From SHZL01 sp963784425 (GTDB lineage: Bacteria; Pseudomonadota; Gammaproteobacteria; Xanthomonadales; SZUA-36): a DNA stretch of 64,000 bases. The DNA lies in assembly GCA_963784425.1 (NCBI GenBank), contig CAWARM010000013.1:1-64000 (forward strand), written 5' to 3'. How positions within the stretch are numbered: position 1 is the stretch's first letter; the number at the start of each line of letters is the position of its first letter. The translations under genes were made by a program, and so were the position numbers. Positions 26,222 through 34,832 of the stretch are shown in pieces. Below the pieces are notes generated by a model. That model did no database searches, had not been told where the DNA came from, and saw only the letters and a program-made list of their open reading frames with translations.

Positions 26222-28367
26222 GGTCCTTCACGTTGAGCTGCGAAAATTTCAGATCAAGCAATTGGCTATCGGATTCGAGTTCGACCACGTCACCCACGAT
26301 GCGTGCTGTTTCGCGCAGCAGGAGGTCGGGGCCTGCTTTGCTCGCATCTTCTTCGGCTCCGTCTTCAGCCGGCTCTTCGGAAAACTCGTCACCCGTCGCC
26401 TCGGCCAGGACATCGTCGCTCTGGACCAGGGGTTCCTCATCTTTGTGCTTGGCCTTGCGCAGGTCACTCTTGGCTTTTTCTTCGGCCATTTCCTCGCGTG
26501 CCTTGGTTTCCAGCAGCGAAACGCTCTTGCGCTTGGACTGGACGTTGTATTCCGATATGTCAGCCAACAACCAGCTAAATTCCTCATTGCCCCCCATCCT
26601 GGCGGTGTAGCGATCATTTGCAACGGCCGCCAACCGGCTCATGTCGCCCGCAGGTTGGTAACGGGCGGGATCAATGGTGCTCCAGGGCAGCGCATGCGGC
26701 AGTGAACGCTCACCATACTCGGCTGGGTCTCCGGCCGACGGGAAAACAATATCCGGCACCACGCCACGGTTCTGCGTGGAGCCGCCGTTAATACGAAAGA
26801 ACTGAGCCATGGTGATCTTGAGCTCGCCCATGCTCGGCGAATCCGCCGGCGCGTAGTCATCCAGGTTGAGCAGGCTTTGCACCGTGCCTTTGCCGAAAGT
26901 GGGTTCACCTATGATTAGTCCACGACCGTAATCCTGGATGGCGGCGGCGAAGATTTCAGAAGCCGAGGCACTGTAGCGATTAACCAGCACCGCCAGCGGC
27001 CCTTCCCAGGCCTCGCCGGCCTCAACATCCTCTTCCTGTGAAATCCGGCCATTGGCGTTGCGCACCTGCACCACTGGCCCCTGGTCGATGAACAAGCCAG
27101 TCAGCGTGGTTGCTTCCAGCAGGGAACCGCCGCCGTTGTTGCGCAGATCGACCACCAGGCCGGTTACCCCCTGCTCCTTCAGTTCCTCAATCAGGCGCCG
27201 CACGTCGCGTGTACTCGAACGATAATCGGGCGTGTTCTGAGCCCTGCCATTGAAGTCCAGGTAAAACACCGGCAGATCGATGACGCCGATTTTCATCATC
27301 TTGTCGCTACCCTCAACCGGCACCTCGATGACGCTGCTTTTCGCGGCCTGCTCTTCGAGCTTGACCTCGTCACGGACAATTTCAATGACTGAGGAAGGAC
27401 CGCTTACACTGGCATCCTCGGGCAGAACGTCGAGGCGCACGATCGTACCTTTCGGGCCACGTATCAGGTCTACCACGTCATCCACCCGCCACCCAATGAC
27501 ATCAACCATCTTGCCGTCCTGCCCCTGGCCGACAGCGGTGATGCGATCACCTCCTTTCAGGCGGCCATCCAACGCGGCGGGGCCACCGGGAACAACACTG
27601 GCGATGGTCGTGTATTCAGATTCGCGCCCCAGCAGCGCACCAATGCCCTCGAGCGACAATTTCATCGAAATCTCGAAATTCTCGGAACTGCGCGGTGACA
27701 GGTAAGAGGTGTGTGGCTCAATCGCCTGCGCAAATGCATTCATGAAAAACTGGAACACATCGTCCGTCTTCAGTTCATCGATGCGGCGATCGAGATTGGC
27801 ATACCGCTCATCCAGGGTCTCGATAATGGCAGCTGCATCCTTGTCGGTAAGCTTCAGCCGCAGGTAATCGTTCTTGACGCGCAAGCGCCACATTTCATCC
27901 AACTCGGCCACGGATGCCGGCCAGGGCGCACCTTTACGATCAAACACATACTCCTCATCAATAGTGAAATCCATTGGCTGCTTGAGGACTTCGCGCGAAT
28001 AAGCCACGCGCTCACGCACACGATTCACGTACACGTTGAAAATGTCATATGCGGGGATCAGGTCGGAATGGCGCAGCGCGTCATCCAGCGAGTTACGGTA
28101 GCGTTCAAAGGATGCTATGTCGGACGCCAGGAAGTAATTGCGGTTTGGATCCAGCAGCTCAATGTACTCATCAAAGATGGTGCTGGAAAAAGCGTCATCC
28201 AGCTGGGTGTCCTTGTAATGCCAGTTGGTCAGGAAGCGCGTTGCCAGGTTGGTGGCATAGCGTTGATCCATACTGGGCTTCAACTCCAGCGATTCGGCTG
28301 GTTGTGTAGCCGCCCAGGTGGCGGAACTGGCAATTGCCAGGAAAAGAATGATCGCAAAGCGTCTCAC
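26199..28367 (-). CDS. prc: Tail-specific (carboxy-terminal processing) protease
   Basis: 722 residues from GTG 28367, chosen because AAAGGAGG lies 7-8 bp upstream; the longer frame lacks a ribosome site. The N-terminus RRFAIILFLAIASSATWA is a signal peptide, so the enzyme is periplasmic. A PDZ domain is seen around SLEGIGALLGRESEYTTIASVVPGGPA, and the S41 catalytic part has DLRNNGGGSLLEA, the Ser in RYSASASEIFAA and the Lys in TFGKGTVQSL. Prc degrades proteins with nonpolar C-termini and trims lytic enzymes and PBP3. The acidic C-terminal tail ends at a MITE-like element that supplies the stop codon. Confidence 0.95.
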   Translation of the reverse strand: MRRFAIILFLAIASSATWAATQPAESLELKPSMDQRYATNLATRFLTNWHYKDTQLDDAFSSTIFDEYIELLDPNRNYFLASDIASFERYRNSLDDALRHSDLIPAYDIFNVYVNRVRERVAYSREVLKQPMDFTIDEEYVFDRKGAPWPASVAELDEMWRLRVKNDYLRLKLTDKDAAAIIETLDERYANLDRRIDELKTDDVFQFFMNAFAQAIEPHTSYLSPRSSENFEISMKLSLEGIGALLGRESEYTTIASVVPGGPAALDGRLKGGDRITAVGQGQDGKMVDVIGWRVDDVVDLIRGPKGTIVRLDVLPEDASVSGPSSVIEIVRDEVKLEEQAAKSSVIEVPVEGSDKMMKIGVIDLPVFYLDFNGRAQNTPDYRSSTRDVRRLIEELKEQGVTGLVVDLRNNGGGSLLEATTLTGLFIDQGPVVQVRNANGRISQEEDVEAGEAWEGPLAVLVNRYSASASEIFAAAIQDYGRGLIIGEPTFGKGTVQSLLNLDDYAPADSPSMGELKITMAQFFRINGGSTQNRGVVPDIVFPSAGDPAEYGERSLPHALPWSTIDPARYQPAGDMSRLAAVANDRYTARMGGNEEFSWLLADISEYNVQSKRKSVSLLETKAREEMAEEKAKSDLRKAKHKDEEPLVQSDDVLAEATGDEFSEEPAEDGAEEDASKAGPDLLLRETARIVGDVVELESDSQLLDLKFSQLNVKDQAAPQLN

Positions 28368-28493
28368 GGATAAACCTCCTTTGTGGCCGGTTAGTGGCCT
28401 AAAATCAGCCAAAAAACCGTTCCCGAACCTTTATTTATGCCTCTTTCTGACCGTGAAAACAATCCGGAGTTGCTCTATGCCCCGAAATTTGCT

Positions 28494-29486
28494 CTAAAAA
28501 GCTGCTTCCACCAGGCCGGATGCATGCGCCATTTGGTCCGCATGGTACGAAGAACGCACCAGGGGGCCCGATGCCACGTGGGAGAAACCCAGGGCACAGG
28601 CTGCGGTACCCAGCTCATCAAATTCCTGCGGCGTCCAGTACCGCATCACCGGGTGGTGGTGCGCAGTGGGCTGCAGATATTGGCCAATAGTCACGAGATC
28701 CACTTCATGGCGACGTAAATCCTGCAAGGTCTGCAGCACCTGCTCTCGCTCTTCACCCAGGCCCAGCATGATCCCGGATTTCGTCGGGATATCCGGATGT
28801 TGTTGCTTGAAAAGAGCCAACAAGTCGAGAGACCACTGGTAATCAGCGCCGGGCCGCACATTCCGGTAAAGGCCTTCAACGGTCTCGATATTATGATTGA
28901 ACACGTCCGGCGGAGATGCCGCCAACAGGTCCAGCGCTCGTTCCCTGCGGCCTTTACCGCGAAAGTCCGGCACCAGGATTTCCACGCGAATGCCCGGACT
29001 GGCAGCCCGCACCGAGCGGATGCACTCGACAAAATGCCCTGCGCCTCCATCCCTGAGATCATCGCGGTCAACCGAGGTAATAACCACGTACTTGAGGCCC
29101 ATCTCCCGCACGGTTCTTGCCAGCCGGGCCGGTTCGTTAACATCCGGCGCCTTGGGCCGGCCGTGTGCCACGTCACAGAAGGAGCAGCGGCGCGTACAGA
29201 TTTCACCCAGCACCATGAAGGTTGCCGTGCCCTTGGAAAAACATTCATGGATGTTCGGGCAGGAAGCTTCTTCGCACACGGTTACCAGTTCGCGTTCACG
29301 CAGCCTGGCTTTTAACAGGCCCACCGCGTTACCTGCAGGCAGGCGAACGCGAATCCAGTCCGGCTTGCGTAGTCTTGGAGCATCGCCTGCAAAATGTGCC
29401 GTGTTGCGCGCCATCTTGTCGGCACCCAGTTGTCTGGAATCGGCACCGGCTATGATCCGCAAGGGGATTTTGTCCTTCTCACTCAT
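28494..29486 (-). CDS. lipA: Lipoyl synthase
   Basis: 330 residues. LipA is a radical-SAM enzyme that inserts two sulfurs into octanoyl groups on lipoyl domains. The auxiliary cluster motif is [12 protein letters not shown] and the SAM cluster motif [19 protein letters not shown] and the C-terminal RSSYHAD complete the family pattern. It overlaps the lipB end by 8 bp and is the last gene of the minus-strand run beginning at mreB. Confidence 0.97.
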   Translation of the reverse strand: MSEKDKIPLRIIAGADSRQLGADKMARNTAHFAGDAPRLRKPDWIRVRLPAGNAVGLLKARLRERELVTVCEEASCPNIHECFSKGTATFMVLGEICTRRCSFCDVAHGRPKAPDVNEPARLARTVREMGLKYVVITSVDRDDLRDGGAGHFVECIRSVRAASPGIRVEILVPDFRGKGRRERALDLLAASPPDVFNHNIETVEGLYRNVRPGADYQWSLDLLALFKQQHPDIPTKSGIMLGLGEEREQVLQTLQDLRRHEVDLVTIGQYLQPTAHHHPVMRYWTPQEFDELGTAACALGFSHVASGPLVRSSYHADQMAHASGLVEAAF

Positions 29487-30162
29487 CCTTCACCTTGTCT
29501 GCCCCGGGTAACCAGTCCACCGAGGCGTAGCCCAACTGGGCGGCCAACTCGCCGGCAATCAGATTTTCAATGTCGCGCATCCGGACGGCTTTGAATGATA
29601 TCAGTTGCGTGACCTCCAGGCCCGGGAATCCGCAAGGATTGATGCGGCTGAACGGCTCCAGGTCCATATCCACATTGAAAGCGAGACCATGAAATGAACA
29701 TCCCCGCCTGATGCGCAAACCCAGCGCGGCAATTTTTGCACCCTGCACGTAAATGCCCGGCGCTCCGCGCACACGCTCCCCAATAACCCCGTGATGGTCC
29801 AGCACGCGGATGATGGCCTCTTCGATGCACGTAACCAGATCGCGGACACTTATGCCACGACGCCGAATGTCGACCAGGATATAGGCAACGACCTGGCCCG
29901 GGCCATGGAAGGTTACCTGCCCTCCCCGGTCCACCTGCACTACCGGAATGTCTCCCGGAGCGAGAATGTGTTCTGTTTTGCCCGCCTGTCCCTGGGTAAA
30001 TACTCGCGGATGTTCTACCAGCCACACCTCATCGGGAGTTGCCGCAGTGCGATCGTCCGTGAACTGCTGCATTGCACGCCACACGGGCTCGTATTCCGCC
30101 CGCCCCAGGCGCTTGATTCTGAGGGAATCCTTGCCACGGGCTGGGCTATTCGAATTGATCAT
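29479..30162 (-). CDS. lipB: Octanoyl-ACP:protein octanoyltransferase
   Basis: 227 residues. LipB moves octanoate from ACP to lipoyl domains. The signature [20 protein letters not shown] is present, and the catalytic Cys-Lys pair is represented by [13 protein letters not shown] and [11 protein letters not shown]. Start ATG 30162 lies 3 bp after the ybeD stop; the end overlaps lipA by 8 bp, so ybeD-lipB-lipA are probably translationally linked, the same order as in E. coli. Confidence 0.97.
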   Translation of the reverse strand: MINSNSPARGKDSLRIKRLGRAEYEPVWRAMQQFTDDRTAATPDEVWLVEHPRVFTQGQAGKTEHILAPGDIPVVQVDRGGQVTFHGPGQVVAYILVDIRRRGISVRDLVTCIEEAIIRVLDHHGVIGERVRGAPGIYVQGAKIAALGLRIRRGCSFHGLAFNVDMDLEPFSRINPCGFPGLEVTQLISFKAVRMRDIENLIAGELAAQLGYASVDWLPGADKVKDE

Positions 30163-30165
30163 GGG

Positions 30166-30447
30166 CTACAAGGCCATCAACACCAGTTCGCAATCGGTGA
30201 GATCCTGGTAAATAGCATCGAGCTGTTGCTGTGATTCCGCTTCGATCACCGCAGTGAGTGATACAAAGGTACCGGCGCTGCTGGGGGAGAGCCTGACGGG
30301 CTCGCCCTGTATCAACCGGGCGTGCCGGAAAATAATGTCGCTGATGATGCGCTCAAAATCATCGCTGCTGCGCCCCATGGCCTTGATGGGAAAGCGGCAC
30401 GGAAACTCGAGCAAGCTGGGGGTTGACTCACTACCCGGCGGCGTCAT
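30166..30447 (-). CDS. ybeD: YbeD-like DUF493 protein
   Basis: 93 residues from ATG 30447. The longer open frame continues inside dacA and is rejected. LLEFPCRFPIKAMG followed by a helix and FVSLTAVIEAESQQQLDAIYQDLTDCELVLMAL matches the YbeD/DUF493 ferredoxin-like fold (E. coli 87 residues). Its function is unknown, with a proposed regulatory role from fold similarity. Position between dacA and lipB is the conserved one. It overlaps the dacA end by 17 bp. Confidence 0.9.
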   Translation of the reverse strand: MTPPGSESTPSLLEFPCRFPIKAMGRSSDDFERIISDIIFRHARLIQGEPVRLSPSSAGTFVSLTAVIEAESQQQLDAIYQDLTDCELVLMAL

Positions 30448-31786
30448 CTGCTGGCTTCCCGCCTGCTGACTCATCAACAGCTGGCTTCTCGACCACCGGT
30501 TGCGGGGAGGCTGGCTCAGCGGCGCCGGTTTCACCAGGATTTCCAGCGTCACTGCCGGCTTCATCACCCTTGGCAGGGCCGGCATCATCCTCGTCATCGC
30601 CGAAGAGTCCCCCGGTCCATAGGCGCAGTCCATCCCAGGTGCGGCCAAAAAACCCGGCTTCCTCAACCGCGTTGAGGGCTACCAGGTCGCGACTGGCGAC
30701 GACCTTGTCTTCCAGCTTGACCACAATGCTACCCACTACCTGGTCAGCTGCGAGTGGCGCGATCAGCTCAGGCAGCAACTTTACCTGCGCGTCCAGTTCA
30801 CCGTAACGGCCGCGGGGTATGGTGACGAAAAGTGGCTCCGTGAGGCCGAGTGGAACCACGTCTGCAGTGCCCTTCCAAACCTCGCCGCTAGCCAGCTCGG
30901 TTCGAGCCTGGTAGAGCTGCACGGTTTCATAAAAACGAAAACCATAGTTCAGCAAACTTTGACTGTCAGTGGCACGGGCTGAATCAGAAGCAGATCCCAT
31001 GACCACGCTGATCAGGCGCATGCCATCCCGCTTGGCGGAGGCAGCGAGGCAAAAGCCCGCATTCTCCGTATGCCCGGTTTTCAAACCATCACTGGTGGGA
31101 TCCTTGAACAGCACCGAGTTGCGGTTGTGCTGCAGGATGCCATTGAAGGTGAATTCCTTCTCTGCATAATAGGGGTAGTAGTCCGGGAAATCGCGAATAA
31201 TGGCCGCGCTTAAAATCGCAATGTCTCTGGCGGTCATGTAGTGGTCGTCATCGGGCCAGCCCGTCGAATTTTGAAAATGGCTGCCGGTCATACCCAGCTG
31301 CTTGGCATAGTGGTTCATCAGGTCAGCAAAGGCCTGCTCGGTTCCGGCAATGTGTTCGGCCAGGGCAACGCACGCGTCGTTTCCAGACTGGATGATCATG
31401 CCGCGAATCAATTCCTGGACCGTTGGAGTCATAGTGGGGTCAATAAACATGCGTGAGCCGCCCATGCGCCAGGCGCTTTCACTGACAATTACGGTGTCAT
31501 CCAGCTTGATCTTTCCTTTGGACAGTTCCTCGAACACCACGTAAGAGGTCATCAGCTTGGTAATGCTGGCAGGCTCCAGGCGCTGATCAGGGTTTTGTTC
31601 CACCAGCACGTCGAGGCTGTTGAAGTCCATCAGTATGTAACTGCCGGCAGTTAATTGAGGGGGCGCCGGCACAGGCGGCGTTTCGGTCTTGCTTGCCGCT
31701 ACAGGAACCGGTGGAACCTGCGCCAGGGTGGAACCCAGGCTTAGCAGCAGGGCCAGCATCAATCCGATTTTTCTTTTCATGGTCAT
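30431..31786 (-). CDS. dacA: D-alanyl-D-alanine carboxypeptidase (PBP5 family)
   Basis: 451 residues from ATG 31786 (ATG 31780 also possible; no clear ribosome site for either). A signal peptide ends near STLAQ. The three catalytic motifs are SITK at 74-77, SGN at 134-136 and KTG at 236-238, with the PBP5 C-terminal beta domain around LYQARTELASGEVW. DacA trims the terminal D-Ala from pentapeptides. The C-terminus has an amphipathic-looking stretch and then a Gly/Asp/Ala/Pro-rich tail of about 55 residues, unlike the short membrane anchor of E. coli PBP5. It follows rlpA after 55 bp. Confidence 0.95.
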   Translation of the reverse strand: MTMKRKIGLMLALLLSLGSTLAQVPPVPVAASKTETPPVPAPPQLTAGSYILMDFNSLDVLVEQNPDQRLEPASITKLMTSYVVFEELSKGKIKLDDTVIVSESAWRMGGSRMFIDPTMTPTVQELIRGMIIQSGNDACVALAEHIAGTEQAFADLMNHYAKQLGMTGSHFQNSTGWPDDDHYMTARDIAILSAAIIRDFPDYYPYYAEKEFTFNGILQHNRNSVLFKDPTSDGLKTGHTENAGFCLAASAKRDGMRLISVVMGSASDSARATDSQSLLNYGFRFYETVQLYQARTELASGEVWKGTADVVPLGLTEPLFVTIPRGRYGELDAQVKLLPELIAPLAADQVVGSIVVKLEDKVVASRDLVALNAVEEAGFFGRTWDGLRLWTGGLFGDDEDDAGPAKGDEAGSDAGNPGETGAAEPASPQPVVEKPAVDESAGGKPADDAAG

Positions 31787-31841
31787 GTGGGGATTCTTGT
31801 GGTGAATCATGCAGAAAATAATCTTTATGGGGGAAAGGCGT

Positions 31842-32651
31842 CTAACGGCTAACTTTATAGGGGCGTTCAAAGCCAAGTTCAATGGCTTTTTCAATTACTG
31901 CGTTGATTTCGTTGTTACTGTCATACGGTCCCAGCCACACGCGAAATACGTTGTTGCTGTGTTGAATACTAACCGGTTTGAGCTTTGCCTTGGTAAGACG
32001 ATGGGCGAGGTCCTCCGCCCCATCCTGTTCACCATAAGCCCCAATCTGCAACCAGGTCTCGCTTACCTTGTCAGGTTCCGTGGCCGCGAATTGCAAGCCA
32101 TGCGTGTCAATCACGCGTACCTCAACCGGGGCTGTGCCCGTACCGATCATGTCCAGGCGCAGGGCAGCGCCGTAAGACAGGTCAATCAGGCGATCATCCT
32201 TGAACGGCCCGCGATCATTTATTTTCACAATGACCTTGTGGCCATTGTCCAGGTTCGTGACCTCGGCATAGGTAGGCAGAGGCAGAGTTTTGTGAGCCGC
32301 CGTTGCCAGGTGCAGGTCGTAGGGCTCGCCACTGGATGTTCTGCGCCCATGAAACTTGGTGCCATACCAGGACGCCGTCCCGCGTTGCACGTAATGTTCA
32401 TTTGACTCCAGCACGTAGTACTTCTTGCCAAACACCTCGTAGGGTGACTGGTTGCCGTAAGGCGCGCGGGGCTCATCGGCCGGTTGCGCATCCTTGACAT
32501 CGGAGGCCCGGATCGAGCTCAGCGGAGGACCGTCGCCGGGCTCTTCTTCCGGAAGGGCTTTCTTTTCCTGCTTGCCGGCGCAGGCCACCAGTTGCAGCAC
32601 CAGTGCGCCGGCGAAAAAATATCCGCACCAGCGCCGGGTTTGCTTGCTCAC
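31842..32651 (-). CDS. rlpA: RlpA-family lipoprotein (septal lytic transglycosylase) with SPOR domain
   Basis: 269 residues. Lipobox LVAC after a hydrophobic signal. The double-psi beta-barrel domain has the conserved RGTASWYGTKFHGRRTSSGEPYD start (seen in parts: ASWYG, GRRTSSGE) and the catalytic Asp in VKINDRGPF. A SPOR domain occupies the C-terminal 75 residues (ETWLQIGAYGEQDGAEDLAHRL). RlpA cleaves glycan strands lacking stem peptides in Pseudomonas. Its start overlaps the mltB stop by 4 bp (ATGA). Confidence 0.93.
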   Translation of the reverse strand: MSKQTRRWCGYFFAGALVLQLVACAGKQEKKALPEEEPGDGPPLSSIRASDVKDAQPADEPRAPYGNQSPYEVFGKKYYVLESNEHYVQRGTASWYGTKFHGRRTSSGEPYDLHLATAAHKTLPLPTYAEVTNLDNGHKVIVKINDRGPFKDDRLIDLSYGAALRLDMIGTGTAPVEVRVIDTHGLQFAATEPDKVSETWLQIGAYGEQDGAEDLAHRLTKAKLKPVSIQHSNNVFRVWLGPYDSNNEINAVIEKAIELGFERPYKVSR

Positions 32652-33628
32652 TCAGCCATTCCCCGGCGGATTTCCTCGCTCAGTTGGTATACCGCCATGG
32701 CATACAGCGGGCTGCGGTTGTAGCGGGTGATGACATAAAAATTATTGAAACCAAGCCAGTATGCTGCGGCATTCTCTTCTTCCAACCTGATTACCGTCAC
32801 CAGTTTATCAGCGTCCACTGGTGTGGCACTGATGAAGCCGCCGGCAGTCATTTCTCTCATGGCCTTTTGTGGCTTGTAGTCGCCGTCAGCCACCAGCTCC
32901 AGCCTGGCCCCCTGCGCCAGCGACAGGGGCAGAACCACGGGTTCTCCATAAGCCCAGCCATGCCGGTGCAAGTAATTGGCCACGCTGCCGATAGCGTCGT
33001 CCACGGAGCTCCACAAGTCACGACGCTCATCGCCATTGAGGTCTACTGCATACTCACGGTAGCTGCTGGGCATGAACTGCCCCAGCCCCATGGCCCCGGC
33101 GTATGAGCCGGTCACCTCATCGACCGGTATACCCTCTTCCTGGCTGAGCACGATGAAATTCATCAATTCGCTGGAAAAAAAATCCGAACGGTCGCGCAGC
33201 GTAGCCGGGTAATGAAACGCCAGGGTGGCCAGCGCATCGAGCACACGGTAATTACCCGTGATTGCACCATAGAAGGTCTCAACTCCGATGATGGCTACGA
33301 TCACTTGCGGGTCGACCTGGAACTGTTCAGCCGCCTGGGTAATGTCTGCCTGGTTTTCGCGCCAGAACTTCACTCCACCATTGATGCGTTTGTCGGTGAG
33401 GAAAATGCGCCGATACTCGAACCAGGGCTTGGCTTCGGCCGGCCGGGTCATGGCGTCCACAATGGACTGTTTGAATTCAGCCTGCGCCAGGATGGCGAGC
33501 ACCTGTTGCTCGTCGAGTTGGTGCTCGGCCGCAGCCTTTTTCGCAAACTCTTCCGCCCCCGGGTGGTGCTCCGCCAGGCAAGATGTGCTTGTGGCTGACA
33601 ACAACGTGAGCAAGACCAACCGCTTCAT
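32648..33628 (-). CDS. mltB: Lytic murein transglycosylase B
   Basis: 326 residues from ATG 33628; a GTG at 33649 would add seven residues. The signal sequence ends near SCLA, and the Cys context is not a good lipobox, so a soluble periplasmic form is likely. The catalytic Glu is E117 in GVETFYG, and the MltB pattern continues with YAGAMGLGQFMPSSYREYAVD and VANYLHRHGWAYGEP. MltB cleaves the MurNAc-GlcNAc bond with 1,6-anhydro product. It lies between rodA and rlpA, 112 bp after rodA. Confidence 0.95.
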   Translation of the reverse strand: MKRLVLLTLLSATSTSCLAEHHPGAEEFAKKAAAEHQLDEQQVLAILAQAEFKQSIVDAMTRPAEAKPWFEYRRIFLTDKRINGGVKFWRENQADITQAAEQFQVDPQVIVAIIGVETFYGAITGNYRVLDALATLAFHYPATLRDRSDFFSSELMNFIVLSQEEGIPVDEVTGSYAGAMGLGQFMPSSYREYAVDLNGDERRDLWSSVDDAIGSVANYLHRHGWAYGEPVVLPLSLAQGARLELVADGDYKPQKAMREMTAGGFISATPVDADKLVTVIRLEEENAAAYWLGFNNFYVITRYNRSPLYAMAVYQLSEEIRRGMAE

Positions 33629-33740
33629 GTTTTTCAAGTATGTTCTCACGGCATCCAGACGTATTCAGATCCGCGGGTGATAAACCGCCCTTCCGACCCG
33701 CGCCAAGTGTAACCGAATCGCTCCGGGCTGGGACAACGAC

Positions 33741-34832
33741 TCAGCGGATAAAATTCCTGTGCCCATGTATCGACATTACAATGCCAAACCCGGCCAGCAG
33801 GGTGACCATTGACGTGCCACCAAAACTGATCATCGGTAAGGGCACGCCTACTACCGGTAACAACCCCGAAACCATGCCGCAATTGACCACCACGTAGACA
33901 AAAAACGTGAAACCGAGGCTGCCGGCCAATAGCCGCGAGTACGTGTCCTTGGCCATGCCGGCAATATAAATGCAGCGAGCGGTAATGACCACGTACAAAA
34001 CCAGCAGCAACGCGACGCCTACCAGGCCGAATTCCTCCGCAAGCACTGCGAGGATGAAATCCGTATGCCGTTCCGGAATGAACTCGAGGTGCGACTGGGT
34101 TCCGTTCAGCCAGCCCTTGCCCACTAACCCGCCCGAGCCCACTGCAATTTTTGACTGAATGATATTCCAACCACTGCCGAGCGGGTCAGATTCCGGATCA
34201 AGGAAGGTGCGAACCCGGTTGCGCTGGTACTCGTGCATCATGTACCAAAAAGCCGGCAGGGCGGCTGCAACCAGGCTGGCGAGGGCCAGGATGTAACGCC
34301 AGCGCAGTCCGGCGAGAAAAATCGTGATGCAACCACTGACCGCAATCAGCATGGCGGTGCCAAGATCCGGCTGATCCACTATCAACGCGGCGGGAACACC
34401 CAGAAGGACGCTGGCCGCCAGGGTGGCCCTGATTGAGGGTGGCAGACTAAGCGTATTAAAGAACCACGCCACCATCATGGGCACGGCCAGTTTCATGATT
34501 TCCGAAGGTTGAAATCGAATGAGGCCCAGGTCCAGCCAGCGGTCTGCACCGCGGCCTTCGCCTGCGAGCAAGGTCAATACCAGCAGGACGAGACCCAGGC
34601 CATAAAGCCACGGCGTCCACGAACGCAGCACATGGGGCGGGACCAGGCTCAGTCCCAGCATGAGCACTACTCCGCCGCCTACCCGGGCTGCCTGCCGGTA
34701 TACCGCACCCAGGTCTTCACCGGAGGCACTGTAAAGCACCAGCAAACCAAATGCGGCCAGCAACATCAGGGCCAGCAACAAGGTCCAGTCGAGTCGTGGC
34801 AAACCAATCCAGCCGGGCAGGAGTCCTTTCAT
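33741..34832 (-). CDS. rodA: Rod-shape glycosyltransferase RodA
   Basis: 363 residues, SEDS family with about ten transmembrane helices. RodA polymerises lipid II with PBP2 in the elongasome. Family segments: GADRWLDLGLIRFQPSEIMKLA, VDQPDLGTAML, the catalytic-region Asp and Glu loop with GWNIIQSKIAVGSGGLVGKGW and FIPERHTDFILAVLAEEFG, and MISFGGTSMV near the C-terminus. It overlaps mrdA by 4 bp, the conserved mrdA-rodA pair. Confidence 0.97.
   Translation of the reverse strand: MKGLLPGWIGLPRLDWTLLLALMLLAAFGLLVLYSASGEDLGAVYRQAARVGGGVVLMLGLSLVPPHVLRSWTPWLYGLGLVLLVLTLLAGEGRGADRWLDLGLIRFQPSEIMKLAVPMMVAWFFNTLSLPPSIRATLAASVLLGVPAALIVDQPDLGTAMLIAVSGCITIFLAGLRWRYILALASLVAAALPAFWYMMHEYQRNRVRTFLDPESDPLGSGWNIIQSKIAVGSGGLVGKGWLNGTQSHLEFIPERHTDFILAVLAEEFGLVGVALLLVLYVVITARCIYIAGMAKDTYSRLLAGSLGFTFFVYVVVNCGMVSGLLPVVGVPLPMISFGGTSMVTLLAGFGIVMSIHGHRNFIR

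Noticed and set aside
30448..30666. N-terminal extension of the YbeD-like protein
   Set aside because: It is the reverse-frame reading of the dacA tail; ATG 30447 gives the family length.
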